NCBI GenBank assembly: GCA_947579665.1
Contig: OX388349.1
Span: 42,417,854-42,481,853 of the forward strand
DNA length: 64,000 nucleotides
From: Sympetrum striolatum
Lineage: Eukaryota; Arthropoda; Insecta; Odonata; Libellulidae
Direction of reading: 5' to 3'
Part shown: positions 1 through 10,920 of the stretch, piece after piece
Layout of the letters: the number at the start of each line of letters is the position of its first letter
Numbering within the stretch: the stretch's first letter is position 1
Notes under the pieces: generated by a model
What the model was told of the DNA's origin: nothing
Database searches by the model: none
Seen by the model: only the letters and a program-made list of their open reading frames with translations
Translations under genes and position numbers: made by a program

Positions 1-367
1 AACAGATATATTTGTTGCTATAAAGTGAAGTATACCATCGATTTTTAAATAGAACTGTAAAATTAAAACAAAAGACGTAATTCTATCTGAAGTGTTGCAT
101 CTCCCTTCTTTAATCTACTTTTTCCCTCTTGTCCCATTGTAATACCTCTGATTTTTGCCAAATTTGTTAAACTCAAAGTTGCAAAATTTTTGTTGAGACA
201 TTCTTGATAAATGAAAAATATACTGATTGGGATGTCTATCAGAATGAAACCGAGTGATATTTATTTAAAACAAAATCTTGATGTGACTGAGTTTGATTCG
301 TAGAAATAAAATAATAGATAGGCGAAAATGCCTGAAGATGTCAATTTATAGAGGAAACTAGTAGCCT
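1..367. other. AT-rich spacer
   Basis: No open frame, repeat or RNA gene is recognisable here. The sequence is AT-rich and of ordinary complexity. Confidence 0.5.
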
Positions 368-569
368 TTTTCAAAAAATATGTTCTGTGGAAATACCCAA
401 ATGTTTATTTATTATCGTGGCTACCTTCCGCTAAGTTGAGCTTGAAAACACCAGAATCATTCTACCAAAAAATATGAATTCGAAATATTTTTAAATGCGT
501 CGTAGAAAAGTCAAATTAACACTCTCCGAGTGAAATAGTCCTCCATTATATAACAGAAGAGATGTTATA
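368..569. repeat. Diverged direct repeat, copy A
   Basis: About 200 bp that reappears, diverged, at about 1362-1567 in the same orientation. Shared landmarks in order are AAGTTGAGCTTG, ATTCGAAATATTT, an identical 20-mer GAGTGAAATAGTCCTCCATT (528-547) and AGAAGAGAT. The two copies are about 996 bp apart and flank a LINE-type 3' end. The family is unknown to me. It could be an old transposon or a segmental duplication. Confidence 0.75.
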
Positions 570-1290
570 TTTATTTAAAGCAATGCCTTAATTTGATTGA
601 CTTTGTGTAGCAGTCACAGTACATATTTTTGCTTCACGTCTTCCTTTTAAAATTTCTTATATGACTATCAAATTATATTATCCTCAAGCTCTTGAAACAA
701 CACTGATTTTCCGCTTCAATTTAATACATATATGTAATTATTATAGCTCTCCCTCGTGCAATATGTTGTCATTTACACCGTTACATAGATATTTACAGGT
801 AATGCCGTAAAAATATTGTACATAAAAAATAAGTACAACTAATGTGATAAATACTACATTACTTAATGTCACTTAACATTATGTATTCATATATCATATA
901 TTTCAATTTAAATTATGTATCTCTATTATTGTAAACTATATTAATTCTTTCTTGGTAATGTTTACAACTTTTTATTGTTCTTTTACTAATGTCAATGCTT
1001 ACAATATTGTGTTTTATTTTTAATTTAAATTTAATTGTTGTTACAATTTTTCTGTTGACTAAAATACTTTACTGTGTAATAAGAATGATACTTTTTGTAT
1101 TATTAAATTCCATTTCTTTATTATCAGTTTATACTTAGTTACATACTCTATTTACCTTACAATATTAGTCACTATACATATATTTCAATTTAAATTATGT
1201 AAATATCCTTATCATTTGTATTATTATTGTTGTTTTACTTATGTCCCTAATTGTAAAACTTTCAATGAAAAATTATTTCATTTACTTGTT
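570..1290. other. AT-rich sequence, probable LINE 3' UTR
   Basis: Very AT-rich. The phrase TTTCAATTTAAATTATGTA occurs twice, near 900 and near 1185. It lies directly upstream of the LINE-like 3' terminus at 1291-1344, so some of it is probably the 3' UTR of that element. No reverse-transcriptase frame is visible. Confidence 0.4.
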
Positions 1291-1344
1291 GTAAAATTAA
1301 GAGGGAAATTTTACCCATAATAAAGATTAAAGATTATAGATTAT
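1291..1344 (+). mobile_element. LINE/SINE 3' terminus with hairpin and AAAGATT tail
   Basis: An 8-bp stem (GTAAAATT at 1291-1298 with AATTTTAC at 1307-1314) is followed at once by CCATAATAAAG and a short repeated tail (TAAAGATTAAAGATTATAGATT). The order hairpin, then AATAAAG-like motif, then short tandem tail matches the better-preserved 3' ends at 44245, 45981, 61892 and 62958. This hairpin is longer and different in sequence, so it may belong to a related family rather than the same one. Confidence 0.55.
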
Positions 1345-1361
1345 TTACAGGCGACACTGGT

Positions 1362-1567
1362 CACCCTTTAAAAAATATAAGTGGAAATATTAAGCTCGTT
1401 TTACTTCTAGAGTATGGCTCCCATCCACGAAGTTGAGCTTGCACTTATTAGATTCATCCCGCCAAAAACTTGTATATTCGAAATATTTCAAATGCGCCAT
1501 AGAAAACGCTAACAACATTCTCTGAGTGAAATAGTCCTCCATTGTAGAATAGAAGAGATTGCTGTTG
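1362..1567. repeat. Diverged direct repeat, copy B
   Basis: Second copy of the repeat at 368-569. The exact 20-mer lies at 1524-1543. The upstream part is less similar (shared words TTAAAAAATAT and GTGGAAATA). It begins right after the LINE-like tail at 1344. Confidence 0.75.
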
Positions 1568-1640
1568 AGGAATAAGACATTTGAATAATAGGAAACGGAA
1601 CTAGAGATAGAGATAGAGGATTGAAATAGAAAGTAGCTTC

Positions 1641-2545
1641 CGCTGATAGTTCTATAGGGGGAGGGAAGGGTTCCGAGAAATTCTCATACCTCTTTTCGAG
1701 AATATCACCAAGTGATCTTCAAAGCTTCCTCAGCTCGTGTCAAGCGGAAGGAAGAAAGAGCAAATTAAAAAGTTTTGGCTTCACGCACCACAGGGCATCA
1801 GAGCCTTTATTTGTTTATCCCTCCCGACAGCTTATAAATTCGTCCGACAGGGGTCACGGCCGTTCGGCTTAAAACCATGCGAAGTGTTTTCGAGGAATAT
1901 CTCGCTTTATTAGAAGCGAATCAGATAACGGGCTTATGAAGATCGAAGAAAATTCCCTTTTCGGTCAGAGTCCGTATTTAGGAGTACAGTTTCCTGAAAG
2001 ATTATCCGTTAACGCCGGTAGAAGAGGCACAAAATTTGAGCTATCGCGAGATCTCTCGGAGGCAATTAAAAGTCTTCACGGAAAGACAAAGTAGCTGTTT
2101 TGATTCCTCATAGCAGCTTTAAGAGCTCTCCTATTTCTTCTTAACTGATGGTTTTTAAAATTGTTTTCTCGGCATCATGAGAAATTCTTCTGTTAACTTC
2201 GAGTTTCTTGAACGCATTTCTGGTTTATGGCCCGTGCAATGCGGAGATAAAGTTTCGGCATAAAGAGGCCCAAATTTGAAAATAATTATATGCATTACGT
2301 AAGACGCGAAGTATTTGTTATAAGGGCGTAAAATGGGGAGATCGCGCTCGTATTTTATGCGATGCTATATTTTTCGAAAATACACTTTTATACGGAAACG
2401 GTTAACGCGAGTCGTTTCTGTTAGAGCTGTAAACCTGTCAGGGATTTTGGGGAATGCGCACCTTACTTACGCTGAAGTTAATTCCTTGGTTGGTGAAGCA
2501 TTTTTGTTTGGAATGCTTCTCAAATAAGATTTGTGTTTTTCTTGC
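1641..2545. other. GC-richer non-coding block 1
   Basis: GC and CpG rise sharply relative to both flanks. The best open frame (2333-2527, +, 64 codons) is rich in Arg and aromatic residues and matches no family I know. No splice-bounded exon is evident. Confidence 0.45.
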
Positions 2546-3500
2546 GCACTAGCCCTTCCTTTTTTTACAAAAGAGAGTTACATTCTTTATCTAAGGAGAT
2601 TATGTAGGAGCTCTCAATCAATTTAATCGTATTTAATCTATACAATTAAAAATAATGATAATAACTCATACATCAAGTAAATGAAAATTTACAATATTTT
2701 AGTCGCATTTCAATCAACATGATTGGCTCCAAGGATTTAAACATAGCTGATTGCATCGAACGTATTGCTTCCTTAAAGTGATGGCTAATTTGAAAAGATT
2801 CTCATTTAATAATTAGCCCAATTATATGGACGTAAATAGACTCTGGAACATTTATGGATTTGAAATAGAAGTGGTAATTCAATGAATCATTTTTTTTCAA
2901 CTTTTAGTATATTTTTACAGAGAAATTGATTATATTGTTTATGCTAGGAAATTATCCCGAGATTTAAAAGTTAGTAATTTAAATAGTATGGAGGTAAAAG
3001 ATTGATTGTTGAGTACAAAAACTGTCCCAGTTTATTATACTCGTTTTAAAAATCAAAAAGTTATACATTAATCTAAATATGGTATATATATCACTGAATG
3101 GGAAAATGTAAGCGATATCTAGCTGATGCTTTAGTGAATATTACTTGAATAAACGGTGATGAGCATGAGATTTCTCATTCAAAGTGTAATTACTTTAGAG
3201 CTTATATTTTGGAAAAGATATTTTAGAAATACAGTAAGAAGAGTGAGTTTGAAAATGAATTAAAAATAAAATTGAATAATGAACTGTTAGAATCGAATAA
3301 AAATATACTTGAATAGTATGAAGTTTACTTTTTACCAAATTATACCTTAACAAGTCTTAGATGCATCTCAGGGATCATATACGTTACACATTTTAAGCAT
3401 AAAATCAATATTTCCCAAATTAGACTTTATAATAAAAATATCTAAAAGACTGGTGTCCAAGGTTCTGCACATTGAATAAAGTAAAAATAATACGTTAAGT
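2546..3500. other. AT-rich spacer
   Basis: No gene, repeat or structured RNA is recognised. Short A/T runs are frequent. Confidence 0.5.
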
Positions 3501-4640
3501 ATCAAAAACGTTTCATTGAGAACCTCGAAATAAATTTGCTATTGTAGCATCAATCCTCTGTAATCGAATCGGAGCAAATAAGCCCTTTAATAGATTCCCC
3601 AAAGGGACAAATATTGAGGATCCGAATTTACCACACCCTTTCATCAAGAGCAATCTCTCGCACCTCGGCCTATTAACCGTAATCCCATCTATTGGGATGA
3701 AGGGAGAGAAAGGGCTCAATTTTCGATCGAGAGATGCATTTTTGCAGCTCCGAATGTTTGAGAAATCGATTACCGGCGGCGGTAATGAAAACTTCTCCCG
3801 GCTCGAGCATGACTCGTACCCGCGATTCTTCGAAGGCATTTCATTACTGGGCATACACATCAGTCAGAAAAAACGTACCGGGCAAAAGGAATAAGGCGTT
3901 GGGAGAAATAAGAGAAGCCCTGCCCAAATGGCAGGTTTCGCGTGTCGGGGAAAGTGCATCGAGACGGCTTACAAGACAGGTTCCTTTGCATAAAATTAGG
4001 CTTGATTGAAAATGTGCAATTATACCGCCTTCCTTTAGCGCCTTCATCCTTCAGGGGCCTTCAAAAAGGCGGATTAGGGAATTGGATATTTTCCAGCTCC
4101 CTCTACCGGGAAAAAGCCGTTCCGATCATCCCCGGAAAGACTGGATTTTTGGAGGAAAATAAACGAAGTTTTCCAATTACCGGCTCATTTAAAGGGGGAA
4201 TCTCTTTGCCAATTACTTTTGGGCAATGCTTCGCCGAAAACTTCGGCGCAAGGCGATGGGGAAGATTTTTATGCCTTGGAATAAAAAAGGGGTTTAGGGC
4301 GGCTCGAATTACAGTCTGAACTCTCAGGGCTTATAATTACCTCTTAAAACTTCAGCATCTTAACTTTTCGGCTCTGCCCCGAGGTGGGACGGCCCATCTC
4401 GGATGCACCGGGATGCATGCATCGGACGTTTTTTACCACACTTTACTTTTAGGGGATCTTATTTTATTTCGCGCGCATCCGAGCTCAGATTTCCTGTCGA
4501 TTGCGAGGTATTTTTATCGTGAGAAAAGATTAAGGGGCGTACGCTTTTGAAGACAACACCGTGAATTCAATTTGATTCGCAGCAGGAATTGAATCATGCG
4601 TGCAAGAACATTAACGTTTCGGGGCTACCATTCCATAAGT
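3501..4640. other. GC-richer non-coding block 2
   Basis: Overlapping short frames on both strands (up to 125 codons, 3942-4319 +) cancel each other as coding evidence and match no family. A near-palindrome ATTACCGGCGGCGGTAAT lies at 3769-3786. A 7-bp stem CGCCGAA/TTCGGCG lies at 4232-4248. A homeodomain-like AATTACCGG core recurs near 4177. Confidence 0.45.
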
Positions 4641-4844
4641 ACGTTCCATCACCTTATGATTTATTTTTTAATTTATATTTCTGTCAATAAATATAATTTT
4701 CTTGGAGTATTGTCATCTTTAGACTGTTATTCTATAAATACGTGTCCTCTTTAATGACTTTACGATTTAAAAATTATTAGAAAATGTATTTATGTCTAAA
4801 AAGTGGATCGTCTCAAAGTTAACTAGATTTTGATACCTTCCACA

Positions 4845-4867
4845 ATTAAATAATAATAATAATAATA
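4845..4867. repeat. (AAT)n microsatellite
   Basis: A short run of AAT/ATA trinucleotides. It may be the decayed tail of a retroelement, but no element body could be identified beside it. Confidence 0.6.
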
Positions 4868-4916
4868 TGTTTGTTACGGGTTTTATCCTATTGACGGCTT
4901 ACAATAAAAATAACAT

Positions 4917-5115
4917 CAAGAAAATACACTCACTAAGGTATAATCAAGACAATACTATCGATAAAATACGAACAGGGAACCACTATTAAGAAAATACAAT
5001 AAAAAATAAAATATAAAAAATAGTCTATGAAATATAATCAAGAAAATAAAAACCGAAATACATAGTCAAGAGAATGCAATCACTAAAATACAAACGAAAA
5101 AATGTAAATCAACTA
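4917..5115. repeat. Degenerate tandem repeat, A-rich strand
   Basis: About 200 bp made of loosely repeated 14-28-nt phrases of the type TCAAGAAAATAC and CACTAAAATAC, with almost no T runs on the + strand. The units are too diverged for an exact period. It looks like an old minisatellite or low-complexity tract. Confidence 0.55.
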
Positions 5116-5817
5116 TCTCATCTATGAATAAGACACATTTTTCACTGTTCCTTACCTCCTTAAAGAATAATCAATAGAAAAGAAACTTGAATCAAGTTAC
5201 CCTCCATGGCTTATTTATTAAGTGTAGCAATTATGGATACAATTATTTAAGTTTTTTATATGTATCTATTAATTATTCGTCAACTATTTTCTCTTTATTG
5301 ATGGTTATTAGGATATAATATTATATATGTAGAAAGGACTTAAGTTAAGAAGCATGTAAGCGGACGCTATTAAATAAAATAGGAACAGCTTCTGAATATC
5401 ATCATTTAATAATTAGCAATAACTTTTGAAAACCAAAATATCATAAATTAGAAAACCCTTTTGGGTTGATTTTATTACTTCGTCAACTTGTGATAGATAG
5501 GTTTCCGTGATTTTGCCATGTTTCAAACGCCAACCTAATTACTATATTTTTGCTCTAAAAGAATTCTCATAAAACATATTTCAAATTTAATCACCTTTTT
5601 ACTATTAATTCATTATACTCTTCAAAAATGTGTATCTACTCTCCTGTAGATGCTCTCCAAACAAGTAAGACTAAGAATCCAAATATAAAAATCAATTTTG
5701 ATTTACTTCAACGTAGTCTTTGGTCAACCAAGAATCTGTGGCTGATTTAATAGAAATACCTAGTTGAATCAAATTAACGTATATGTATCCTCTGATTCTA
5801 ATTTTATGACATAAATT
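5116..5817. other. AT-rich spacer
   Basis: No recognisable feature between the degenerate tandem repeat and the hAT-like MITE. Confidence 0.45.
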
Positions 5818-6163
5818 CAGGGTTTCCAACCTTTTAGCAACTGTTTTACTCTTGAAATGTTGAAAAAATTTTTTGTACCAACAGTCCTATATTTTTTTAG
5901 AAACATATATTTGCAGTCGGAAAAGTGCCCAATGGCTTGTTTTATTTTAATTAAATTACTAGTAAACTTATATAATTATTATCAATTAATTCTTTAATTT
6001 TTAATTCTCGTAACTTGTATTTCGATTTTTTAACCCTTTATCAAGACAGAAATAAATATGTATAGATTTTTTCAACTTTTTCTTTTCGTATCACCCACGC
6101 ATACCACCTGAAACGTTTCTGCGTACCACTAGTGGTATGCGTACCGCCGGTTAGGAACCCCTG
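5818..6163. mobile_element. hAT-type MITE with 14-17 bp inverted termini
   Basis: The left end CAGGGTTTCCAACC and the right end (reverse complement CAGGGGTTCCTAACCGG) form imperfect terminal inverted repeats of the hAT CAGGG type. The interior holds the subterminal palindrome GCGTACCACTAGTGGTATGC, a style common in hAT derivatives. It is 346 bp long and has no transposase frame. Flanking octamers are CATAAATT and, shifted one base, CTTAAATT: a 7/8 candidate target duplication rather than an exact one. It would need a hAT transposase from elsewhere to move. Confidence 0.75.
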
Positions 6164-6719
6164 CCTTAAATTAATACATACACCGGAAAGCTTTTAAAAA
6201 CTGATGCAGTGAGTAGTATTCATTTAAGTTAACCTTCAGCTATAATAATTTGCTCTTATATCCTAGACAAATTAAGTTGCGTGGTATAAGTTTAAGATCC
6301 TAACAACCTGTAATCTTTCTCTTCAATTTCCTTTGGTTAATATTTTCGTACGTTAAGAAAAGGGATGCCCTAAGGTGTAATTGTAGTTTTATTTGAAGAA
6401 GTAATAAAAACTTGGATTGATGAAAAATTAACTCTTCCTAGAGCAATAATGTAATCTCCATAACTGATGTCTACTTAGTTTCATATAGACATCGTACACC
6501 GCTGCACACACTCTCCAAGGAAAAAATCATTTCTGATTAACAATGCATATATTGTGTATCTCTTACGTTTTATCCAATGTAAAATTTCGCATATAAACAT
6601 GGTAATCAAATTGCGTTTTTTTTTTACCGAGAGAAGCCATAAATTCCCTTTTCTTTATCCCAGAATTCCTTTGACAACGATAGTTTTGCAGCATCTCAAT
6701 TATCTTTCCACTCATTTCT
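6164..6719. other. AT-rich spacer
   Basis: A 103-codon frame starts near 6554 but has no recognisable similarity and runs through low-complexity sequence. Nothing else is seen. Confidence 0.4.
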
Positions 6720-7230
6720 GCTTGGTAATATGCGAACGAAAAAATGATCCGGCCTTAATAACTGCAGAGCGCGAGGCAGCTATTTCCATCGAGAAAAAGT
6801 CGCCGACCGCCGGAAAAAATACAAGCCGGAAGAGCAGTATTGTATATCGAACAAATTTCGAGTAAAAAATATTTTCGGGCGGGTATTAACGGAAAAAGCC
6901 GCCACCTGCTTTCTACGTAGCTGAATAATGGCCATAGATATCAAAGCTAGATTGAGTAGGTGAAACCGGAAGGAAGGCCTAATAGAGATGTCTTCCCAAA
7001 ATGGGCTAGAATAGATCTGACTGCCAAATTACAGTTAGGGATAAAGTTTCTGAATCCTTAGGCGAAATCTTAGAAAATCTTTCCGAAGATTTTCACCCTT
7101 TTTTTCCCCAGACTGTACAGACCTCTTAGGGAAAAGGGCTAGGTGACGCCTACGGGAAATGGCACTTCTTTTATTTGTAGTTTAATGCTTTCTTCTCTGG
7201 CACGTGCTATTCCGCATGTCCTAGATTGAG
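6720..7230. other. GC-richer non-coding block 3
   Basis: Short block with a perfect 9-bp stem GAAAATCTT/AAGATTTTC with loop TCCG at 7073-7094. No coding signal is seen. Confidence 0.45.
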
Positions 7231-7827
7231 AAATTAAAACGCACGTTTGTCAGAGAATATTAGAAAAAGTGATTGAAAAATTCAATATAGTAAGCGTATT
7301 AAGTGAGAAAATATCGTCTTGTAACTCAATAAAATGGTTAATAAGCTGTAATTTACAATAACGTTCTTCTTCTTATTGAAATCTTTAAAATGTACGTTAG
7401 TATAATCTCTCCTGTTGAAACGTAAAATTGAAAAAATCCGAATTATTCGAATTTTATCATTTTAACTAGAAATTATTGCTCGCTATATAAGTCATAAATT
7501 AAATGCAAAAATCGAATTCTAGAATCTTTGATATAACTGAGGAATGAAGGTTCTGTTGCATTCATAGCCCTTCTAACGTTCCTTTTACGCTATCGTTCAG
7601 GATAATGTTTTAATTGATATTAGGTTTTAAGTTATCACAAGTCAGTCGATCCTCTATGTTTTATTTGTCATTTAAACCAATAAATTTTAGATTTAGATTC
7701 TACTTTAGACAAAGACGGTTGCATATCAATAAAGCTTAATTTAATGAACGTAAAGTTGCTTTAATATTTGAAATCCAGGCGCATAATCCTGTTCTACTGT
7801 ATTACTCACTATCAAATAATAAGTAAT
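7231..7827. other. AT-rich spacer
   Basis: Nothing recognised. Confidence 0.45.
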
Positions 7828-7945
7828 GTAACTTCGTAATTTCCACACTAACTTTATTAGGCACTACCGGCTTCAATTCCATTGGAGCATTTTCAAGAGA
7901 AACCGGTATTGCCTAACAACTTTATCATGGAAATTACGAAGTTAC
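7828..7945. mobile_element. Palindromic Penelope-type (hammerhead-derived) repeat
   Basis: Imperfect inverted repeat: left arm 7828-7870 and right arm 7903-7945 (43 nt each, roughly 85% complementary) around a 32-nt centre. Both arms begin GTAACTTCGTAATTTCC. Each inner arm carries, on opposite strands, GAAACCGGTATTGCC or GAAGCCGGTAGTGCC, which aligns with GAAACCGGTCGTACA of the hammerhead motif at 52067-52110 and with its downstream sequence (AACTT..GTGGAA..). I infer a foldback dimer of the terminal region of a Penelope-like element. No ORF is present. Confidence 0.65.
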
Positions 7946-7960
7946 CATATTTACTCTATT

Positions 7961-9310
7961 TCTTTCCAAAATGTTACGCCTTCTCACATCGACCACTTCT
8001 ATCAATACCGGCATTGTCGATGATTGTTGTCGATAAGTGTGGTTCATTGTAGCCCAGATTGTAAAATTTCAGCCAGCCATACAAGACATCGTTGTTTGGG
8101 ACACTCATTAATTTGCCTTTTCCAGGTGCTTCCCATGAGGACGAAGTCGAGGGAAGAACCAATTACTAATATATCCCAAAAACCAATCTGACTCGGGGAT
8201 AACGGTGACGTGGCTAGCAAAATGCCAGAACGAGAGCGAAATCCGTGTTCGACAATGTGTAAAAGTATTTGGTAATTGGGATGGGGAAGGTATGCAAATG
8301 AGTCTGGGAACCGGGATACCGGCGAGAGATGGGCCGTAGACTGGAAATTAGAACAGAAGCGAAGGAGATTCGATTGAGAGGAGACAGCGATATGATTGGG
8401 GAAGGGTATCCTATTTCCCAGGCGAGATCTCGTTAATTATATAGAGAGAGAAACGGAAGGAGACGAGATCAAAAAAGAAGAGGAGTATCGGAACTATAAA
8501 AAGGGTTTGAATTAACGAGGGACGCGTACGAGAGGAATTATGTGATGTATTAGCCCGGTTCACGTTCTGAATATTAACGAGTTCGATCCTAGGTGGAGAT
8601 TAATTAAGAAAGGATGGGTTTTATTGGCTCCCTAAAATAGTGCGGACGGGAGGAGAAATTTCCCGGGGAAAATAACCACTTCATGCCGGGTATCACGAGC
8701 CTTATCTCGAAATCTATCGAGGAAAGCGTGAAAAATTTTCTAGCCGTTAACCTATGAACTAGGCCCATAACTCGGGCTAGATTGCCTCTTTAATTACCGG
8801 CGGAGTCTTTTACGAGGTTGTGTTCACATATGGGAAGAATTCGAAGGAGTTCGAAAAGATGAAGTGATGAAATATCATTTCGTATTAATAAAAGTATTGT
8901 AACGTTCGGAACGCCGGCTCCTCTCCGGATGCTTATTTTGTCTCTCTTCTTTTGAAGTCGGCCGACGGAAGAAGCTGGAATCGCGCCCGCAGAGATATCT
9001 CAACGATCATCCTTTTTTACTCCTTTCGATAAAACAAAAAAGGTTCGTCGGGGAACAAATAATTCCAACGGGATCAGGTGAAGAAACGAAACGAGCTAAT
9101 ACCAGGAAAAAATGCGCTCGGGATTCTTTTCGACCTTCAGCTGTCTTCCCCGAAATCTCTCCAGGCAATGGCAATCATTCGGGGGCGAATGCTTTCTAAA
9201 CATTTTAGGTGACATTAATCGAGCCACAGAAATAAATAGCAGTACAGTAACATCTTCTCGTTTCTTATGCATTGGGATGGATTGAAGGCTTCTGAAACTC
9301 TCCAAGTTAT
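7961..9310. other. GC-richer non-coding block 4
   Basis: The longest frames are only 62-69 codons (7974-8162 and 9096-9305, both -). The block is rich in purine phrases and short homeodomain-like cores, including TTAATTACCGGCGG near 8790. No exon with plausible splice borders was found. Confidence 0.45.
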
Positions 9311-10135
9311 AATTTGTTTTAATGTTTATCCATCACGTATAATAGAGGTGTGGAGATTCTCTAACATAATTTCTCTTTTGAAAATATTGAATAATTACAT
9401 TTATTGTCCTCGTCAAATGATTTCAGTTGTATGTAATTCTAAAATGGAAAGAATTCAGTCTTAATATATTATTAAACGTTGATTTTCCCTCTTGATACTT
9501 GTTATATGGGCTTTAAATTTTCATGATATAAATTTTATTAAATTACCTTATTATGATGATTATTTTTGCTGATAAAAGTTTAAAAAATTTGATTACCAAT
9601 TATTTTAACTTCCTTTTCATAATTTCTAATTATCTAATCAATAATTCTTCCTAGGCGCTTTACTACGTAACCACTTTATTTCCTTTATACTTATTCACTT
9701 TAAATTTGTAAATCGACTTTCGAGCCGTCAGTGGTATATCGCAGGGGTATATCGTCAATATATGACCAGCCTATTATTTAATTGGTTATTTCCTCAAATT
9801 TTTTTGTCAAATAAAGAACCTTGTAACGTTGTATTCATAACACTACTTGTAGGCTAAAAATTAGTCCCTCCAATGTAATTATCAATAATTACTCAGACCT
9901 CCCAGGAATTGCATATTATTAAAATATCAATCAGTCCTAATTCTAAGCGACTACATATATTAACAAATCTGAAGTCGCTTAGAACAGCTAATAATAATGT
10001 AAGTGACTAAATATCGCTTCTGACGGAGTTTAGAGGTAGGGACGAGAGTATCGCTAGATTTACCCATAAAATATAAAAATATTATTCCTCTTTGCTCTCG
10101 TGGACTATAATAGATGGAATACTCTACTGCCTCAA
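9311..10135. other. AT-rich spacer with one small inverted repeat
   Basis: A perfect 12-bp inverted repeat TTCTAAGCGACT/AGTCGCTTAGAA lies at 9941-9952 and 9973-9984 with a 20-nt loop. The rest is featureless. Confidence 0.5.
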
Positions 10136-10471
10136 TTGTTTATTTACTTATTGATATATATTAACATTGCAAATTTAAAGTGAAATGTTACAAATATACA
10201 TATAGAAAATTAATAAACATAAACAGTAAATATTGACAGAATATATTGAGACAAAAACAAACATAAAAGGTAAATTTAACAATTATAAGGATCTGGTGTG
10301 AGGTAAGCTCATGTTAAAAAATTTCCCTTTAGATAGGGAGAAAGGATCAATTAAACGAGGAATTGAGTTCATCAGAGAAGGAAGAAGAAAGAAAATAGAG
10401 CGCTTGATAAGTGAAAGTCTAGGAGTGGCATAGAGAAGTAAAGATGTCAAATGGGTAGATGTTTGGAGCAC
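10136..10471 (-). pseudogene. Degenerate LINE reverse-transcriptase C-terminus and 3' UTR
   Basis: On the minus strand, a 62-codon frame (10471-10283) contains SLIKRSIFFLLPSLMNSIP. It resembles the C-terminal block of CR1/L2/Jockey-type LINE polyproteins, where a basic stretch is followed by SFF..(I/L)WNSLP. Trp is missing, so the motif is decayed. It is followed by an AT-rich 3' UTR-like stretch ending near TAAATAAACAATTG at about 10136. The start is not recoverable; upstream codons contain stops. The assignment rests on motif resemblance only. Confidence 0.4.
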
Positions 10472-10920
10472 GATAATTGATAAGTGAAGTTAATGGAGGA
10501 CAGTCAGAAAGGGAGTTCAGCAGCGAATGTATGATGAATGTTCATCATGTTTTGTTCTAGTGGCAGAAAGAGATTCCAAGGATAGTGAGGATAAGATAGA
10601 ATTTTTAGAGGCTTGACGGAAGGAAGGGGCTCTGGTTTTTACAATTATGAGAGAGAAGTCATAGTTGTAGAATTTTACAGTAATGCACATCAACTGCGCT
10701 TAAAGTTAGTACCAGTTTACTCTCACTACCATATTTCGAGTACATTCTTGATTCAGGATATTGTAGAAAATTCATTGGGTTCTAATATTTCTAACAAAGC
10801 TTTAACTAAATGTATTCCTTTTCTCCAGACTCTCCAGAAATTTTTTCCACGAAATCGTGCAGAATCTTGGGTCATTTTCGTGATAATTCAGTCTACAAAT
10901 ACTTTTAAATAAAGTCTTTT
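10472..10920. other. Possible upstream part of the LINE relic
   Basis: The minus strand here may continue the degraded LINE ORF through frameshifts. The + frame 10613-10912 (99 codons) matches nothing known to me. Confidence 0.25.

Noticed and set aside
3697..4319. Overlapping frames of 65-125 codons on both strands
   Set aside because: No domain, no consistent frame, opposing frames of equal length.
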